Under the pieces are notes generated by a model that was not told where the DNA came from, did not search any database, and worked only from the letters and a program-made list of their open reading frames with translations. DNA of 41,939 nt from Oligoflexia bacterium (GTDB taxonomy: Bacteria > Bdellovibrionota > Bacteriovoracia > Bacteriovoracales > Bacteriovoracaceae). Positions 1-9,800 of the stretch are shown piece by piece. The position numbers and the translations under genes are program-made. Positions within the stretch are counted from its first letter, which is position 1. Each line of letters begins with the position of its first letter. The stretch is from contig JADGAM010000017.1 of NCBI GenBank assembly GCA_015232015.1, forward strand, positions 1-41,939, written 5' to 3'.

Positions 1-1
1 T

Positions 2-181
2 GTTATAAATAATGCCAGATTGGAAATATCGGTAGGTGATAAAAAAATTGTCGTGGATAAGAATCAATTTATTTTTGAAATGAAAAAAGCTGGAAAGATT
101 TTTTTTCAAAAGATGATAGAATTATCTTCAAAAGATAAAGACTTATATATAAAGAAAATTTTGATCCTCGATACTTTGTGA
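2..181 (+). CDS. 3' end of a CDS open at the left edge, unknown function (...VINNARLEISVGDKKIVVDKNQFIFEMKKAGKIFFQKMIELSSKDKDLYIKKILILDTL*)
   Basis: Uninterrupted frame from the window edge to TGA at 179-181 with protein-like composition; not in the ORF track because it has no start. Confidence 0.5.
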   Translation, partial: VINNARLEISVGDKKIVVDKNQFIFEMKKAGKIFFQKMIELSSKDKDLYIKKILILDTL

Positions 182-681
182 GTTTAGGACAAAAAAGCAA
201 TCCAATTACGTTCTTCATCACATCATTGGTTATGTCTATTTTGTTTATTTTTGCTTCTTGGAACATTTCCTTTTATAAAACATGTTTCTAGATTATTTTA
301 ACGGTGATTATATCTGGAATTACTGTTCTTAGATTATTATCAATAACAGTAGTATTACTGTCAACTTTAAGATGTAAAACATAAAAAGTTGTACAGAGAA
401 ATAGTTTAAAATAATTATACGAAACATGTTTTTGTGTAATTTGCCAGATTGCTTTTTGTAATGCATACACGTTATTAGAGAGAAAAGCTGACAGCCAAAT
501 TGACAGCCAAACTCACTCTTTTGAAAATATTTTGAGAGGGGCCTGAAGTTGCTTTGAAAAATAAAAAGATGAGAAAAAGAAGATAGAGTAGGGAGCGATT
601 AAATCTAAATTTTGTTAATAAAATTAAACTGTTAAACTAAAAAACTTATTAGAAAAAATCTGATTTTCAGAGTGAAACTTG

Positions 682-731
682 CTTGCTTCCCAGGCAGGAA
701 GTTGCAAGTTCGAGTCTTGTAACCCGCTCCA
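682..731 (+). tRNA. 3' half of tRNA-Gly(CCC): anticodon arm, T arm, 3' acceptor strand and CCA; no 5' half (remnant)
   Basis: CTTGC-TTCCCAG-GCAGG anticodon arm, GCAAG-TTCGAGT-CTTGT T arm, AACCCGC-T-CCA 3' end; the expected 5' strand GCGGGTT and a D arm are not seen upstream. Confidence 0.55.
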
Positions 732-1054
732 ATTCAAATCTAAATTTTCCATCGTATTTTAAATTTAAATGTTTAATTTTATTATTAATTTCAAGGTCAG
801 TCCAATCTCTAACCTATCTTCTTTCTCATCGATTGATTTTCATTTTGGAGTTCAAAATCAGTTCAAAATACCTTCAAAAGAGTAAGTCCAACTGTCTTTT
901 TTACTGTCTTTTTTACCGTCTTTTTTCTTAACTAGAAAACGTAACAGATAGAGCTGTTGTGAAGGAGAGTGGGATAAATACTTAGATCATAGCTTCGATT
1001 ACGGTTCAACTATTTTAATTGCCAATATTGTACGCGTTAGCATCTGTCGCTTAA

Positions 1055-1246
1055 TCATTTAGAATTGAAGTCAAGTAGTTCTGTTAATGTCATTTCTAAG
1101 GCCTCTGCCAATCTTATGGCCGTTGTTATCTTCATATCTCGTTTTCCATCACATATTTCATATAGAGTAGGTTTCGCAATCAGATCATGAAATTCTAAAC
1201 TAAAAGAATCAAGAGATTTGTAACCTCTTTCCTCAATGATTAGACA
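1055..1246 (-). pseudogene. C-terminal fragment of an XRE/Cro-type HTH regulator
   Basis: Minus-strand translation LIIEERGYKSLDSFSLEFHDLIAKPTLYEICDGKRDMKITTAIRLAEALEMTLTELLDFNSK*; resembles the second half of an HTH_XRE domain; no plausible start codon. Confidence 0.45.
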
Positions 1247-1523
1247 TGGTCATACACATGATTCAATCGTTCTAAAGACTCTTTTACAAAGAAATGATCA
1301 ACCTAAATATATTGGTATGATTGGAAGTAAGATCAAGGTTCGTCAAACTCTTGGTAAAATGATGGAGAGTCAAATACCAGAGGAAAGAATAGCACGAGTT
1401 TTCACCCCAGTAGGTCTAAACATCGGAGGAGAAAGTCCTGCTGAAATTGCACTTTCGATACTTGCTGAAATTCAAGCTCTTCGATATGATAAAAAGGCAA
1501 TTCATATGAAGGATTTAGAATAA
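1236..1523 (+). pseudogene. XdhC/CoxI family C-terminal (Rossmann) fragment
   Basis: HGHTHDSIVLKTLL..YIGMIGSKIKVRQTL...IPEERIARVFTPVGLNIGGESPAEIALSILAEI matches the XdhC C-terminal pattern; N-terminal portion absent. Confidence 0.6.
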
Positions 1524-1575
1524 ATTTTATTGTTAAAATTTATATTAACATTCAAAATGCAAAGGGAGTAATAAA

Positions 1576-2505
1576 ATGATTTTTAATAATATTTCTGAAC
1601 TCATAGGTAAAACACCTCTAGTAAAAATTAACAAAACTGCTGAAAAAGTCGGCGCAAATATTTTGGCCAAATTAGAATATTTCAATCCTGCCTCAAGCGT
1701 AAAGGATAGAATCGCACAGGCCATGATTGAATCAGCAGAAAGAAATGGATTAATAAAAAGCGATACGATTATAATTGAACCTACTAGCGGTAATACAGGA
1801 ATCGGCCTTGCCTTTATTGCTGCAACCAAAGGTCTTAAACTAGTGTTAGTCATGCCAGAAACTATGAGTATTGAACGAAGAAAATTGATGGCCGCTTTTG
1901 GTGCAGAACTTATTATAACTCCAGGACCTGAAGGTATGCCTGGAGCTATAAAAAAAGCAACTGAGATTACTGAGAGTGATTCTAAATATCTTATGCTTCA
2001 ACAATTTAAAAATCCGGCCAATACAGAAATTCATCGTAAAACAACTGCACTTGAAATTCTCAAAGACACTGACGGAAAGGTTGATATTTTTATCGCAGGA
2101 GTTGGCACAGGAGGAACAATTACAGGCGTAGGTGAAGTCTTAAAACAAAATAATCCAAGTATAAAAATAATTGCGGTAGAACCTGCTGATTCGCCAGTGC
2201 TATCAGGAGGCAAAGCTGGCTCTCATAAGATCCAAGGTATCGGAGCTGGAATTATTCCAGATATTCTCAATATAAAAATCATTGATGAAATTATACAAGT
2301 AAAAAACGATGTCGCTGGAAAAACAGCAAGAGAACTTGCTTTAAAAGATGGAATTCTTGTTGGTATTTCGAGTGGTGCAGCTCTTTGGGCCGCTCTTGAA
2401 GTTGCCAACAGATCAGAAAATGTTGGTAAAAATATTGTTGTTGTTCTCCCTGATTCTGGGGAAAGGTATTTAAGCACTTGGCTTTATGAAGATTTGAAAG
2501 TTTAA
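1576..2505 (+). CDS. cysK: Cysteine synthase (O-acetylserine sulfhydrylase), copy 1
   Basis: [62 protein letters not shown] upstream of ATG. Confidence 0.95.
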   Translation: MIFNNISELIGKTPLVKINKTAEKVGANILAKLEYFNPASSVKDRIAQAMIESAERNGLIKSDTIIIEPTSGNTGIGLAFIAATKGLKLVLVMPETMSIERRKLMAAFGAELIITPGPEGMPGAIKKATEITESDSKYLMLQQFKNPANTEIHRKTTALEILKDTDGKVDIFIAGVGTGGTITGVGEVLKQNNPSIKIIAVEPADSPVLSGGKAGSHKIQGIGAGIIPDILNIKIIDEIIQVKNDVAGKTARELALKDGILVGISSGAALWAALEVANRSENVGKNIVVVLPDSGERYLSTWLYEDLKV

Positions 2506-2514
2506 ATAAATTTT

Positions 2515-2550
2515 CAGATGGGTGAAATCCAACATCGGCAGTAATTGGAT
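2515..2550 (+). other. Possible fragment of an FMN (RFN) riboswitch 5' half
   Basis: CAGATGGGTGAAATCCAACATCGGCAGTAATTGG resembles the conserved GGGTGAAATTCCCnACCGGCGGTAAT segment; the second half (GCCGACAGT...CTGGATG) is not seen. Confidence 0.25.
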
Positions 2551-2876
2551 AATTGATATATCTTTGATCTTTGCCTAAGATTAATCAAAACGCAAATTGC
2601 TAATGCATTAGATAGTATTTTTTCAATTTGCTTATATTATCCATCTTAATGTCTAGTATTTTAGTAGACAAATAAATTACACCTATCCACTAAATATGAT
2701 CTGCCAATAGTGCACACCTAGAAAGCATTAACTTTAATTTCAATTACAAGTGGTCAAATTCTAACATTTTTGTAAAACTCTTACTAAAAGAAAAAAAATG
2801 CAAGAATATTAACTATAAAATATTTAATTTAATTATCTTAATTTGATTTTTAAAATACCTCAACCCAGGAGATTTT

Positions 2877-3404
2877 ATGAAAGGTTTATTGGTTTTTTTT
2901 CTCACAGTTTTTTTAAGTATGGCCTTTGCCCAACAGCCAGGACATAACGGCCATAGTATAAAAGCCGCTTCATCCACTTCCACTACAAAGACACAAACGA
3001 CTTGCCCAGTTTTAGCAGGAGAAATTAACAAGAGTGTCTTTACCGATTATAAAGGAAAAAGAATTTATTTTTGTTGTCCAGGTTGTATTGATGAATTTAA
3101 AAAAGATCCTGAGAAGTATATAAAAAAGATGGAGGCAGAAGGTGTAGTTCTTGAGGAAACTTCTACAGCTAAAATAGTTACAAATTCTGTTACTAGTGAA
3201 GGTAATAAACCAGGAGAAACTCAAACTCAGTGTCCAATGATGGGAGGAAAAATAAATAAAACTATTTTTAGTGATTATAAAGGAAAACGCATTTATTTTG
3301 CCGGCCCTATGTGTAAGTCAACGTTTGAAAAAGATCCTGAACAATACTTCAAAAAATTAAATGAGCAAAAAGTTATTTTAGAGGATTCTCCTAGGTCAAA
3401 GTAG
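2877..3404 (+). CDS. Secreted protein with two YHS/TRASH-like metal-binding domains
   Basis: Signal peptide; duplicated TxCPVLxGxINKxxFxDYKGKRIYFCCPGCxxxFxKDPExYxKK motif (second copy has AGPMC instead of CCPGC). Confidence 0.75.
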   Translation: MKGLLVFFLTVFLSMAFAQQPGHNGHSIKAASSTSTTKTQTTCPVLAGEINKSVFTDYKGKRIYFCCPGCIDEFKKDPEKYIKKMEAEGVVLEETSTAKIVTNSVTSEGNKPGETQTQCPMMGGKINKTIFSDYKGKRIYFAGPMCKSTFEKDPEQYFKKLNEQKVILEDSPRSK

Positions 3405-3531
3405 AGTGTCTCTCTCGCACAAAAACAACAACTATCCCTTCACATTTACAGTACCATTCATTGTTTAATTTGACATTCTTCTCCTCAAATGTGATTATTT
3501 AAGTATAGTAAACTAATAGAGATGAGGTAAT

Positions 3532-3951
3532 ATGAAAATTTCAACAAAGGCCAGATATGGACTACGGGCCATGATTGAACTTGCTCTTCACTACGAGAAA
3601 AAAACTCCAGTATTAATGTCTTTAGTATCTAAAAATCAGAATCTTTCTGAAAAATATCTTCACATTTTATTTACAAGTTTAAAAAATGCAAAATTAATAA
3701 AATCAGTCAGAGGAAAAACAGGTGGATTTATGCTTTCAAAACATCCATCAAAAATAAATATATTGTGGATAATAGAGGCCCTTGAAGGACCAATTGTTTT
3801 AGTCAATTGTGTGGATAACAAGGGAATATGCAAAAAATCACCGAAATGCTCTACTATTAATTTTTGGAAAGACACAGGAAATCTTTTAAAAAAATATTTT
3901 GCATCTATGACTCTTGAAAATTTTATAAAAAAATATAATGGCCGACATTAA
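3532..3951 (+). CDS. Rrf2 family transcriptional regulator
   Basis: MKISTKARYGLRAMIELALHY...LSEKYLHILFTSLKNAKLIKSVRGKTGGFMLSK; cysteine cluster CVDNKGICKKSPKC as in Fe-S Rrf2 proteins. Confidence 0.9.
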   Translation: MKISTKARYGLRAMIELALHYEKKTPVLMSLVSKNQNLSEKYLHILFTSLKNAKLIKSVRGKTGGFMLSKHPSKINILWIIEALEGPIVLVNCVDNKGICKKSPKCSTINFWKDTGNLLKKYFASMTLENFIKKYNGRH

Positions 3952-3979
3952 AATATTTCAAAATGGGTATTAAACAACT

Positions 3980-4321
3980 TTGAGAAAGGAAGAAATTATG
4001 AGAGGCAAATTTAATTTTTTATTTATTCTTACTATCACTTTATTATTATCGGGAAATATATTAGCGCAAACTTCAGAAACGGCTAAAACAAAAAAAACGG
4101 CCTCTAATTCTGCTACCTCCGTCGGTTTAAAGGCACAAACAAAGTGTCCAGTACTTGATGGTCCAATAGATAAAAAAGTTTTTGTAGATTACAAAGGTAA
4201 ACGTATTTACTTTTGCTGTGCTGGTTGTGAGCAAGATTTCAATAAAGATCCCGATAAGTATTTAAAGAAAATGGAGACGGATGGAATAAAATTAGAAGAT
4301 ACTCCACCAGTAAAAAAGTAA
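3980..4321 (+). CDS. Secreted single-domain YHS/TRASH-like metal-binding protein
   Basis: Signal peptide; TKCPVLDGPIDKKVFVDYKGKRIYFCCAGCEQDFNKDPDKYLKKM, paralogous to 2877-3404. The ATG in context AGAAATTATGAGAGG at about 3998 may be the real start. Confidence 0.75.
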   Translation: MRKEEIMRGKFNFLFILTITLLLSGNILAQTSETAKTKKTASNSATSVGLKAQTKCPVLDGPIDKKVFVDYKGKRIYFCCAGCEQDFNKDPDKYLKKMETDGIKLEDTPPVKK

Positions 4322-4388
4322 TTTAATTTTAATAATAAAGAGGATTGCTTATCTTTATTGTTAAAATTATAAATAATCAGGATGAACT

Positions 4389-5639
4389 ATGAGATTACTA
4401 CTTCAATTGGTATGTCTATTCTTTATTATTGTTTTGTCTACAGAATATATTCTAGCAAAACCGCTAGAATTATCGGAAGCAATAAAAATGGCACTAACAT
4501 CTCACCCATCGATTAATGCCGCTGATGCCGTTTATAAAGCTGAAAATTTAAGTATTACTCCTCTATATTTTCCGGAAAATCCCAAAATTGGTATCATGTC
4601 AGAAAATAACTTAAAATCATGGACAGTATCTCAAGAATTATCATTCCCTAGCAAGTATTACTACCGAGGTTTAATTCAAAAACAACGTTCATTGTTTTTC
4701 AAGGAAGATGTCATAATAAAAAAACTCAAACTAAGAGCAAGCGTTGTTTCTACTTATTATGAATTTTTTCAGAGAGAAAAAACTTTAGAACTCTTGAAAA
4801 TGCAAAAAGAACTATTAACTGAAATTGCTCGGATAGCAGAATCACTGCGAACTGTTGGTAGAACTACCATTCAAGATGAGATGAGAGCACATCTCGAACA
4901 GGCCAAAATCGAAAACGAGATAGTGATGGCGGAACAAGATGTAATTCAGTCGAAAGCAAAAATAAGAGAACTTTTGGAAAGTGTTGAGGGAGATACAGAA
5001 AAAATCCAAATACAACCCTTAGAAAAACCTAAATTAACTGTAACTATAAAACAATTGAGAGCATTGTTTGAGTCCTTACCAACATCGGAAGGTTTAGCAC
5101 CTTCGCTCAAACTTATTTCACAGCAACTGGCAGAAGCAGACGCTCAAAAAAGCTTAGCTAATTCAAATTACTTTCCAGATATAGAGTTCTCATATCAAAA
5201 ATCATTAGAGAAAGAAAATGATGATAAAAAAATATTTGTAGGATTCACAATCCCACTGTGGTTTTTGGGAAAAGAAAATAATGATTCAAATGCAGCAGCA
5301 GCAAAAGTAATAGCTGCTCAAAAGAATTATGAAACTTCTAAACGGGAATTGCAATCCACCTTAAGAGCGTTGTCTGCCAAGATCGAGGCCAAGGAAAATA
5401 TTTTAAATTTATATTCATCAACTTTAATTCCGCAAGGGGTATCAATAATAAATTCATCGCGGTCAGCATATAAGGCCGGACGTATTGGTTTTTTAGAACT
5501 TCTAGATAGTGAACGAACAGTGTATCAACTAAAAATAACCTACTACCAAGAATTAAAAGAGTACGCTGAAACTATTGCAGAAATTGAAAGTAATTTAGGA
5601 CAATCCATCAGTTCTATTTCATTCGAGGGTGTTTTATGA
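4389..5639 (+). CDS. TolC-family outer membrane efflux protein (CusC/CzcC-like)
   Basis: LSEAIKMALTSHPSI..., coiled-coil alpha-barrel repeats, operon position before an RND adaptor. Confidence 0.85.
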   Translation: MRLLLQLVCLFFIIVLSTEYILAKPLELSEAIKMALTSHPSINAADAVYKAENLSITPLYFPENPKIGIMSENNLKSWTVSQELSFPSKYYYRGLIQKQRSLFFKEDVIIKKLKLRASVVSTYYEFFQREKTLELLKMQKELLTEIARIAESLRTVGRTTIQDEMRAHLEQAKIENEIVMAEQDVIQSKAKIRELLESVEGDTEKIQIQPLEKPKLTVTIKQLRALFESLPTSEGLAPSLKLISQQLAEADAQKSLANSNYFPDIEFSYQKSLEKENDDKKIFVGFTIPLWFLGKENNDSNAAAAKVIAAQKNYETSKRELQSTLRALSAKIEAKENILNLYSSTLIPQGVSIINSSRSAYKAGRIGFLELLDSERTVYQLKITYYQELKEYAETIAEIESNLGQSISSISFEGVL

Positions 5640-6862
5640 AAAAGATATGTATTTTTACCTTATCTTATATTTTGTTAATATCATCTTCTCTTTATTTAGG
5701 AACGCTTACCTCCTGTAGTAAACACAATTCTACGAGTGATTCATCTAAGAAAGAGATCACAAGTTATTGGACCTGTTCCATGCACCCACAAATTAAACAA
5801 GACGCTCAGGGAAAATGCCCAATTTGTGGAATGGATTTAATAAAGGTAGGTAGTGGCACTGCCACTGATGAAAAAGAACAAAAAGATAAAAGTGATGAGG
5901 GAGAGTCTCCTCGTGGACATGGAACAATTACTTTATCAAAGTCCCAGCAGGAGATGATTGGAGTTAAGTATTCAGAGGTCGTAAAGAAGCAGGCCTTTAA
6001 ACACATCGATACTGCTGGTAGAGTGGCATTTGATCCTGAACTTTTTACCGCCCAAAACGAATATCTTGAGGCATTAAGACAAGCACAATCCTTAAGCAGT
6101 TCTCCCTTAGCAGAAATTAAAAGATCATCGAGAGAGATGGTGGAATCAGCAAAGATGCGGTTAAAGATTTTAGGACTTTCTAATCAACAAATTAGCGCGA
6201 TTAATGATAGTTCCTCTATCAGCACAGGAATATTAATTCCTAAAAAGGGTGAACGTATATGGGTTTACGCCGAAGTTTATGAAATGGATTTATCATTTGT
6301 TAAACCTAAAATGAAAGCAAACATTAGTGGGCATTCTCTCGAAGATAAAACATTGATTGGCGAAGTTGCTTCTGTTGACAGAGTAATAAATCCTGTTACT
6401 AGGACTGCAAAAGTGCGAATAGCTTTACCACAAACCTCTTTAGAAATAAGACCAGAGTCTTATGTGGAAGTTAGCATTATCTCTCCTTTAGGAGAACAAT
6501 TAATTGTTCCATTTGATGCTGTCTTAGATTCAGGAAAAGAATCATGGGTTTTTGTAGTTAAAAATGACAATAAAACAATCGTCCCTCGAAAAGTAATAGT
6601 TAAAAGTTATTTAGGAGATGAAGTAACTATAGCTAAAGGTTTATCGGTTGGTGAAAAAATAGTAAGTAGTGCCAACTTCTTGGTTGATTCAGAATCAAGA
6701 TTAGTAGGAGTAAGAGAAGATTTTACTACAAGCAATGAAGGAATTACTACTAAAGATGATAGTGATAGCGGTGACAAGAAAAATACCCACAAAAAAAGCA
6801 ATAATAAAATTACGTGTCCGGAAGGTAAAACTTGGCACGAACAAATGAATCATTGCATGTGA
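5636..6862 (+). CDS. RND efflux periplasmic adaptor (CusB-like) with N-terminal heavy-metal binding domain
   Basis: Overlaps upstream stop; lipobox-like LTSCS; YWTCSMHPQIKQDAQGKCPICGMDLIKV; HlyD/CusB core (GERIWVYAEVYEMDLSFVKPKMKANIS); Cys/His C-terminus CPEGKTWHEQMNHCM. Confidence 0.9.
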   Translation: MKKICIFTLSYILLISSSLYLGTLTSCSKHNSTSDSSKKEITSYWTCSMHPQIKQDAQGKCPICGMDLIKVGSGTATDEKEQKDKSDEGESPRGHGTITLSKSQQEMIGVKYSEVVKKQAFKHIDTAGRVAFDPELFTAQNEYLEALRQAQSLSSSPLAEIKRSSREMVESAKMRLKILGLSNQQISAINDSSSISTGILIPKKGERIWVYAEVYEMDLSFVKPKMKANISGHSLEDKTLIGEVASVDRVINPVTRTAKVRIALPQTSLEIRPESYVEVSIISPLGEQLIVPFDAVLDSGKESWVFVVKNDNKTIVPRKVIVKSYLGDEVTIAKGLSVGEKIVSSANFLVDSESRLVGVREDFTTSNEGITTKDDSDSGDKKNTHKKSNNKITCPEGKTWHEQMNHCM

Positions 6863-6894
6863 CAATTTTAATTAATTACAGTTAGGATTTTATA

Positions 6895-9800
6895 ATGATT
6901 GAAAAAATAATTGATTTTTCTGTTCATAATCGCTTTATCATATTCATTTCAACTTTACTCTTGGCCGTTGGTGGTTGGGTGTCCATGAATAAGATTCCCA
7001 TCGATGCTATACCTGATCTTTCAGACACGCAGGTAATTATTTATACTAAGTGGGATCGTTCGCCTGATATCATAGAAGATCAAGTAACTTTTCCCATCAT
7101 CAGCTCCTTATTAGGTGCTCCCAAAATAAAAGACATTCGTGGATTTTCTGATTTTGGATACTCATATGTTTATGTGATCTTTGAAGATGGAACTGATCCT
7201 TATTGGGCCCGTTCTAGAGTAATAGAATATCTCTCCAAAATTAATTCGCAGTTACCAACAGGAGCACAAACGCAACTGGGTCCTGATGCTACTGGAGTAG
7301 GTTGGGTCTTTCAATATGCTTTAGTTGATAGTAGCGGTAAGCACTCGCTTGCAGAACTACGAAGTATGCAAGATTGGTTTTTAAAATACGTATTGTCAGC
7401 AACTCCAGGAGTCGCGGAAGTGGCGACAATAGGAGGAATGCAAAAACAATATCAAGTGAAGATTAATCCCAATGCTCTTTTGGCCTATAAAATTCCTATT
7501 CAAAAAATTGCCGCCGCCATCAAGTCCAGCAACAATGAGGTAGGAGCGCGAGTTCTAGAAATTTCTGGTGCTGAGTATATGATTAGAGGAAAGGGGTATA
7601 TAAAAAATATCAAAGATATTGAAAATATTGTTTTGGACTATGATAACGGTACTCCTATTTATGTGAGAAATGTAGCAAAAGTTAGCATAGGACCTGAGAT
7701 GCGTAGAGGAGTCAGTGACTTGGATGGAAGGGGAAATACCGTTGGAGGTATAGTTGTTATTCGCTATGGAGAAAATGCTAGCAATGTAATCGATGCAGTT
7801 AAAGAGAAATTAAAACAAGTAAAATTATCACTCCCGCCAGAGATTGAAATAGTTACTACTTATGATCGCTCAGATCTTATTAAAAAGGCAGTTAATACTT
7901 TAAAGCATGAATTAATCTTGGAGATGATTATAGTCTCTATAATTGTTTTAATTTTTCTCATGCACATACCAAGTGCAATGATTCCAATTGTAACTCTACC
8001 TCTGGCGGTATTAATTAGTTTTATACCTATGCATTTTTTAGAAATCACTTCCAATATTATGAGTCTAGGAGGTATTGCCATTGCCATAGGAGCAATGGTG
8101 GATGCTGCAATTGTGGTCGTGGAAAATACTCACAAACATGTGGAAGAGTGGGAGAAAAAAGGAAAAATCGGAGATTTAAAAGAGGTGATTATTGCCTCTA
8201 TAAAAGAGGTTGCTCCTGCAAGCTTCTATTCACTATTAGTTATCGCCGTTTCCTTCATTCCCATCTTTGTATTAGAAGCACAAGAAGGAAAATTATTTAA
8301 ACCGCTTGCTTACACAAAAAATCTTTCGATGATCGTGGCCGCCATATTAAGTATCACTCTCGATCCAGCACTTAGAATTGCTATTACTTCTTTTCAACAT
8401 AAAGATCTAAAACCCAAGTGGTGGTCAAAAATTCGAAATGGCATTTTAGTTGGTAAAATGTCTCCAGAAGAAGAGCACCCTATAAGCAAATTCTTTTTTA
8501 AAGTTTATGGGCCAATGGTTGATTGGGTAGTGGAAAAAAGATATTGGGTGGTAGGGATGTCAATTGTGGCATTAATTGCAACTATTCCAATTTTTTTGCG
8601 TCTTGGATCTGAATTCATGCCTCCTTTAAATGAAGGAAGTATCTTATACATGCCAACTACCATGCCTGGCATTTCCGTTAGAGAAGCTCAAGATTTACTG
8701 ATTCGTCAAGACCGTATTTTAAAATCATTTCCCGAAGTAGAAAGAGTATTTGGTAAGGCCGGTCGTGCTGAAACCGCAACGGATCCTGCTCCATTTTCTA
8801 TGATGGAGACTACCGTAATTTTAAAAGACCAAAGAGAGTGGCGGAAAAAAGAAAGATGGTATTCCGGCCTTCCAAATTTCCTGCAGTGGCCGTTCACAAA
8901 AATCTGGGTGCCATTTATGAGCTATGAAGAATTGATAGCGGAAATGGATAGTAAAATGAAATTTCCAGGGACTACAAATGCTTGGACTATGCCTATCAGG
9001 AATCGTATCGACATGCTGACAACTGGAATTAGAACCCCTGTGGGAATCAAAGTGATGGGTAATAATTTAGAGCAAATCGAAAAAATTGGTGTGGAACTGG
9101 AAAAACTTTTAACTAATGTCAGTGGAACTCGCAGTATATTTGCAGAAAGGGTTACTGGTGGATACTTTTTAGATTTTATTTTTAATAGAGAAAAATTAGC
9201 ACGTTATGGAATAACAGTTGGTGAGGCCCAAGATGTATTAATGACTGCGGTAGGAGGAGAACCAGTCACTACTACTATTGAGGGACGAGAGCGCTATACT
9301 GTTAACATCCGTTATTCCTACGATTATCGAAGTAACATTGATACGCTTAAGAGAGTACTGCTTTCTACTCCCAAAGGAGTTCTTATTCCTATTGGAGAAG
9401 TGGCACAAATTGAGATGATCCAAGGACCAGCAATGATAAGAAATGAAAATGGATTACTTACTAGTTACGTTTACATCGACATTGCTAATATTGATATTGG
9501 AACATTCGTTAATAACGCCAAGAAAGTTGTTAATGAAAAATTGTCTCTTCCTACTGGAGTAACGCTTACGTGGAGTGGACAATATGAAAACATGCAAAGA
9601 GTAGCGGAGAAATTAAAAGTAATTATTCCAATTACTTTGTTTATTATAATTTTTCTTCTCTATGCAAATACCAGAAATTGGATCAAGACTTTTATTATTT
9701 TAACTGCAGTTCCTTTCTCAGCGATTGGTGCAATTATTTTTCTCTATCTTCTTGGTTACAACATGAGTATTGCAGTTTGGGTGGGACTGATTGCTCTTCT

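Noticed and set aside
682-731. Intron-split tRNA instead of a tRNA fragment
   Set aside because: No GCGGGTT 5' acceptor or D arm found upstream, and the break lies between the D and anticodon arms rather than in the anticodon loop.
683-931. 82-aa plus-strand ORF MLPRQEVASSS...
   Set aside because: Begins inside the tRNA-Gly 3' half and has no protein-like family signal; likely spurious.
1545-2477. Minus-strand ORFs (1545-1853, 1846-2034, 2031-2213, 2223-2477) and equivalents at 10328-10744 and 10814-11260
   Set aside because: Antisense shadows of the two cysK genes; they recur in both copies only because the sense strand is conserved.
2855-2870. TACCTCAACCCAGG resembling the MITE terminus TACCTCAACCAG
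   Set aside because: Only ~10 bp of continuous identity, no inverted partner and no CTAG flank; likely chance.
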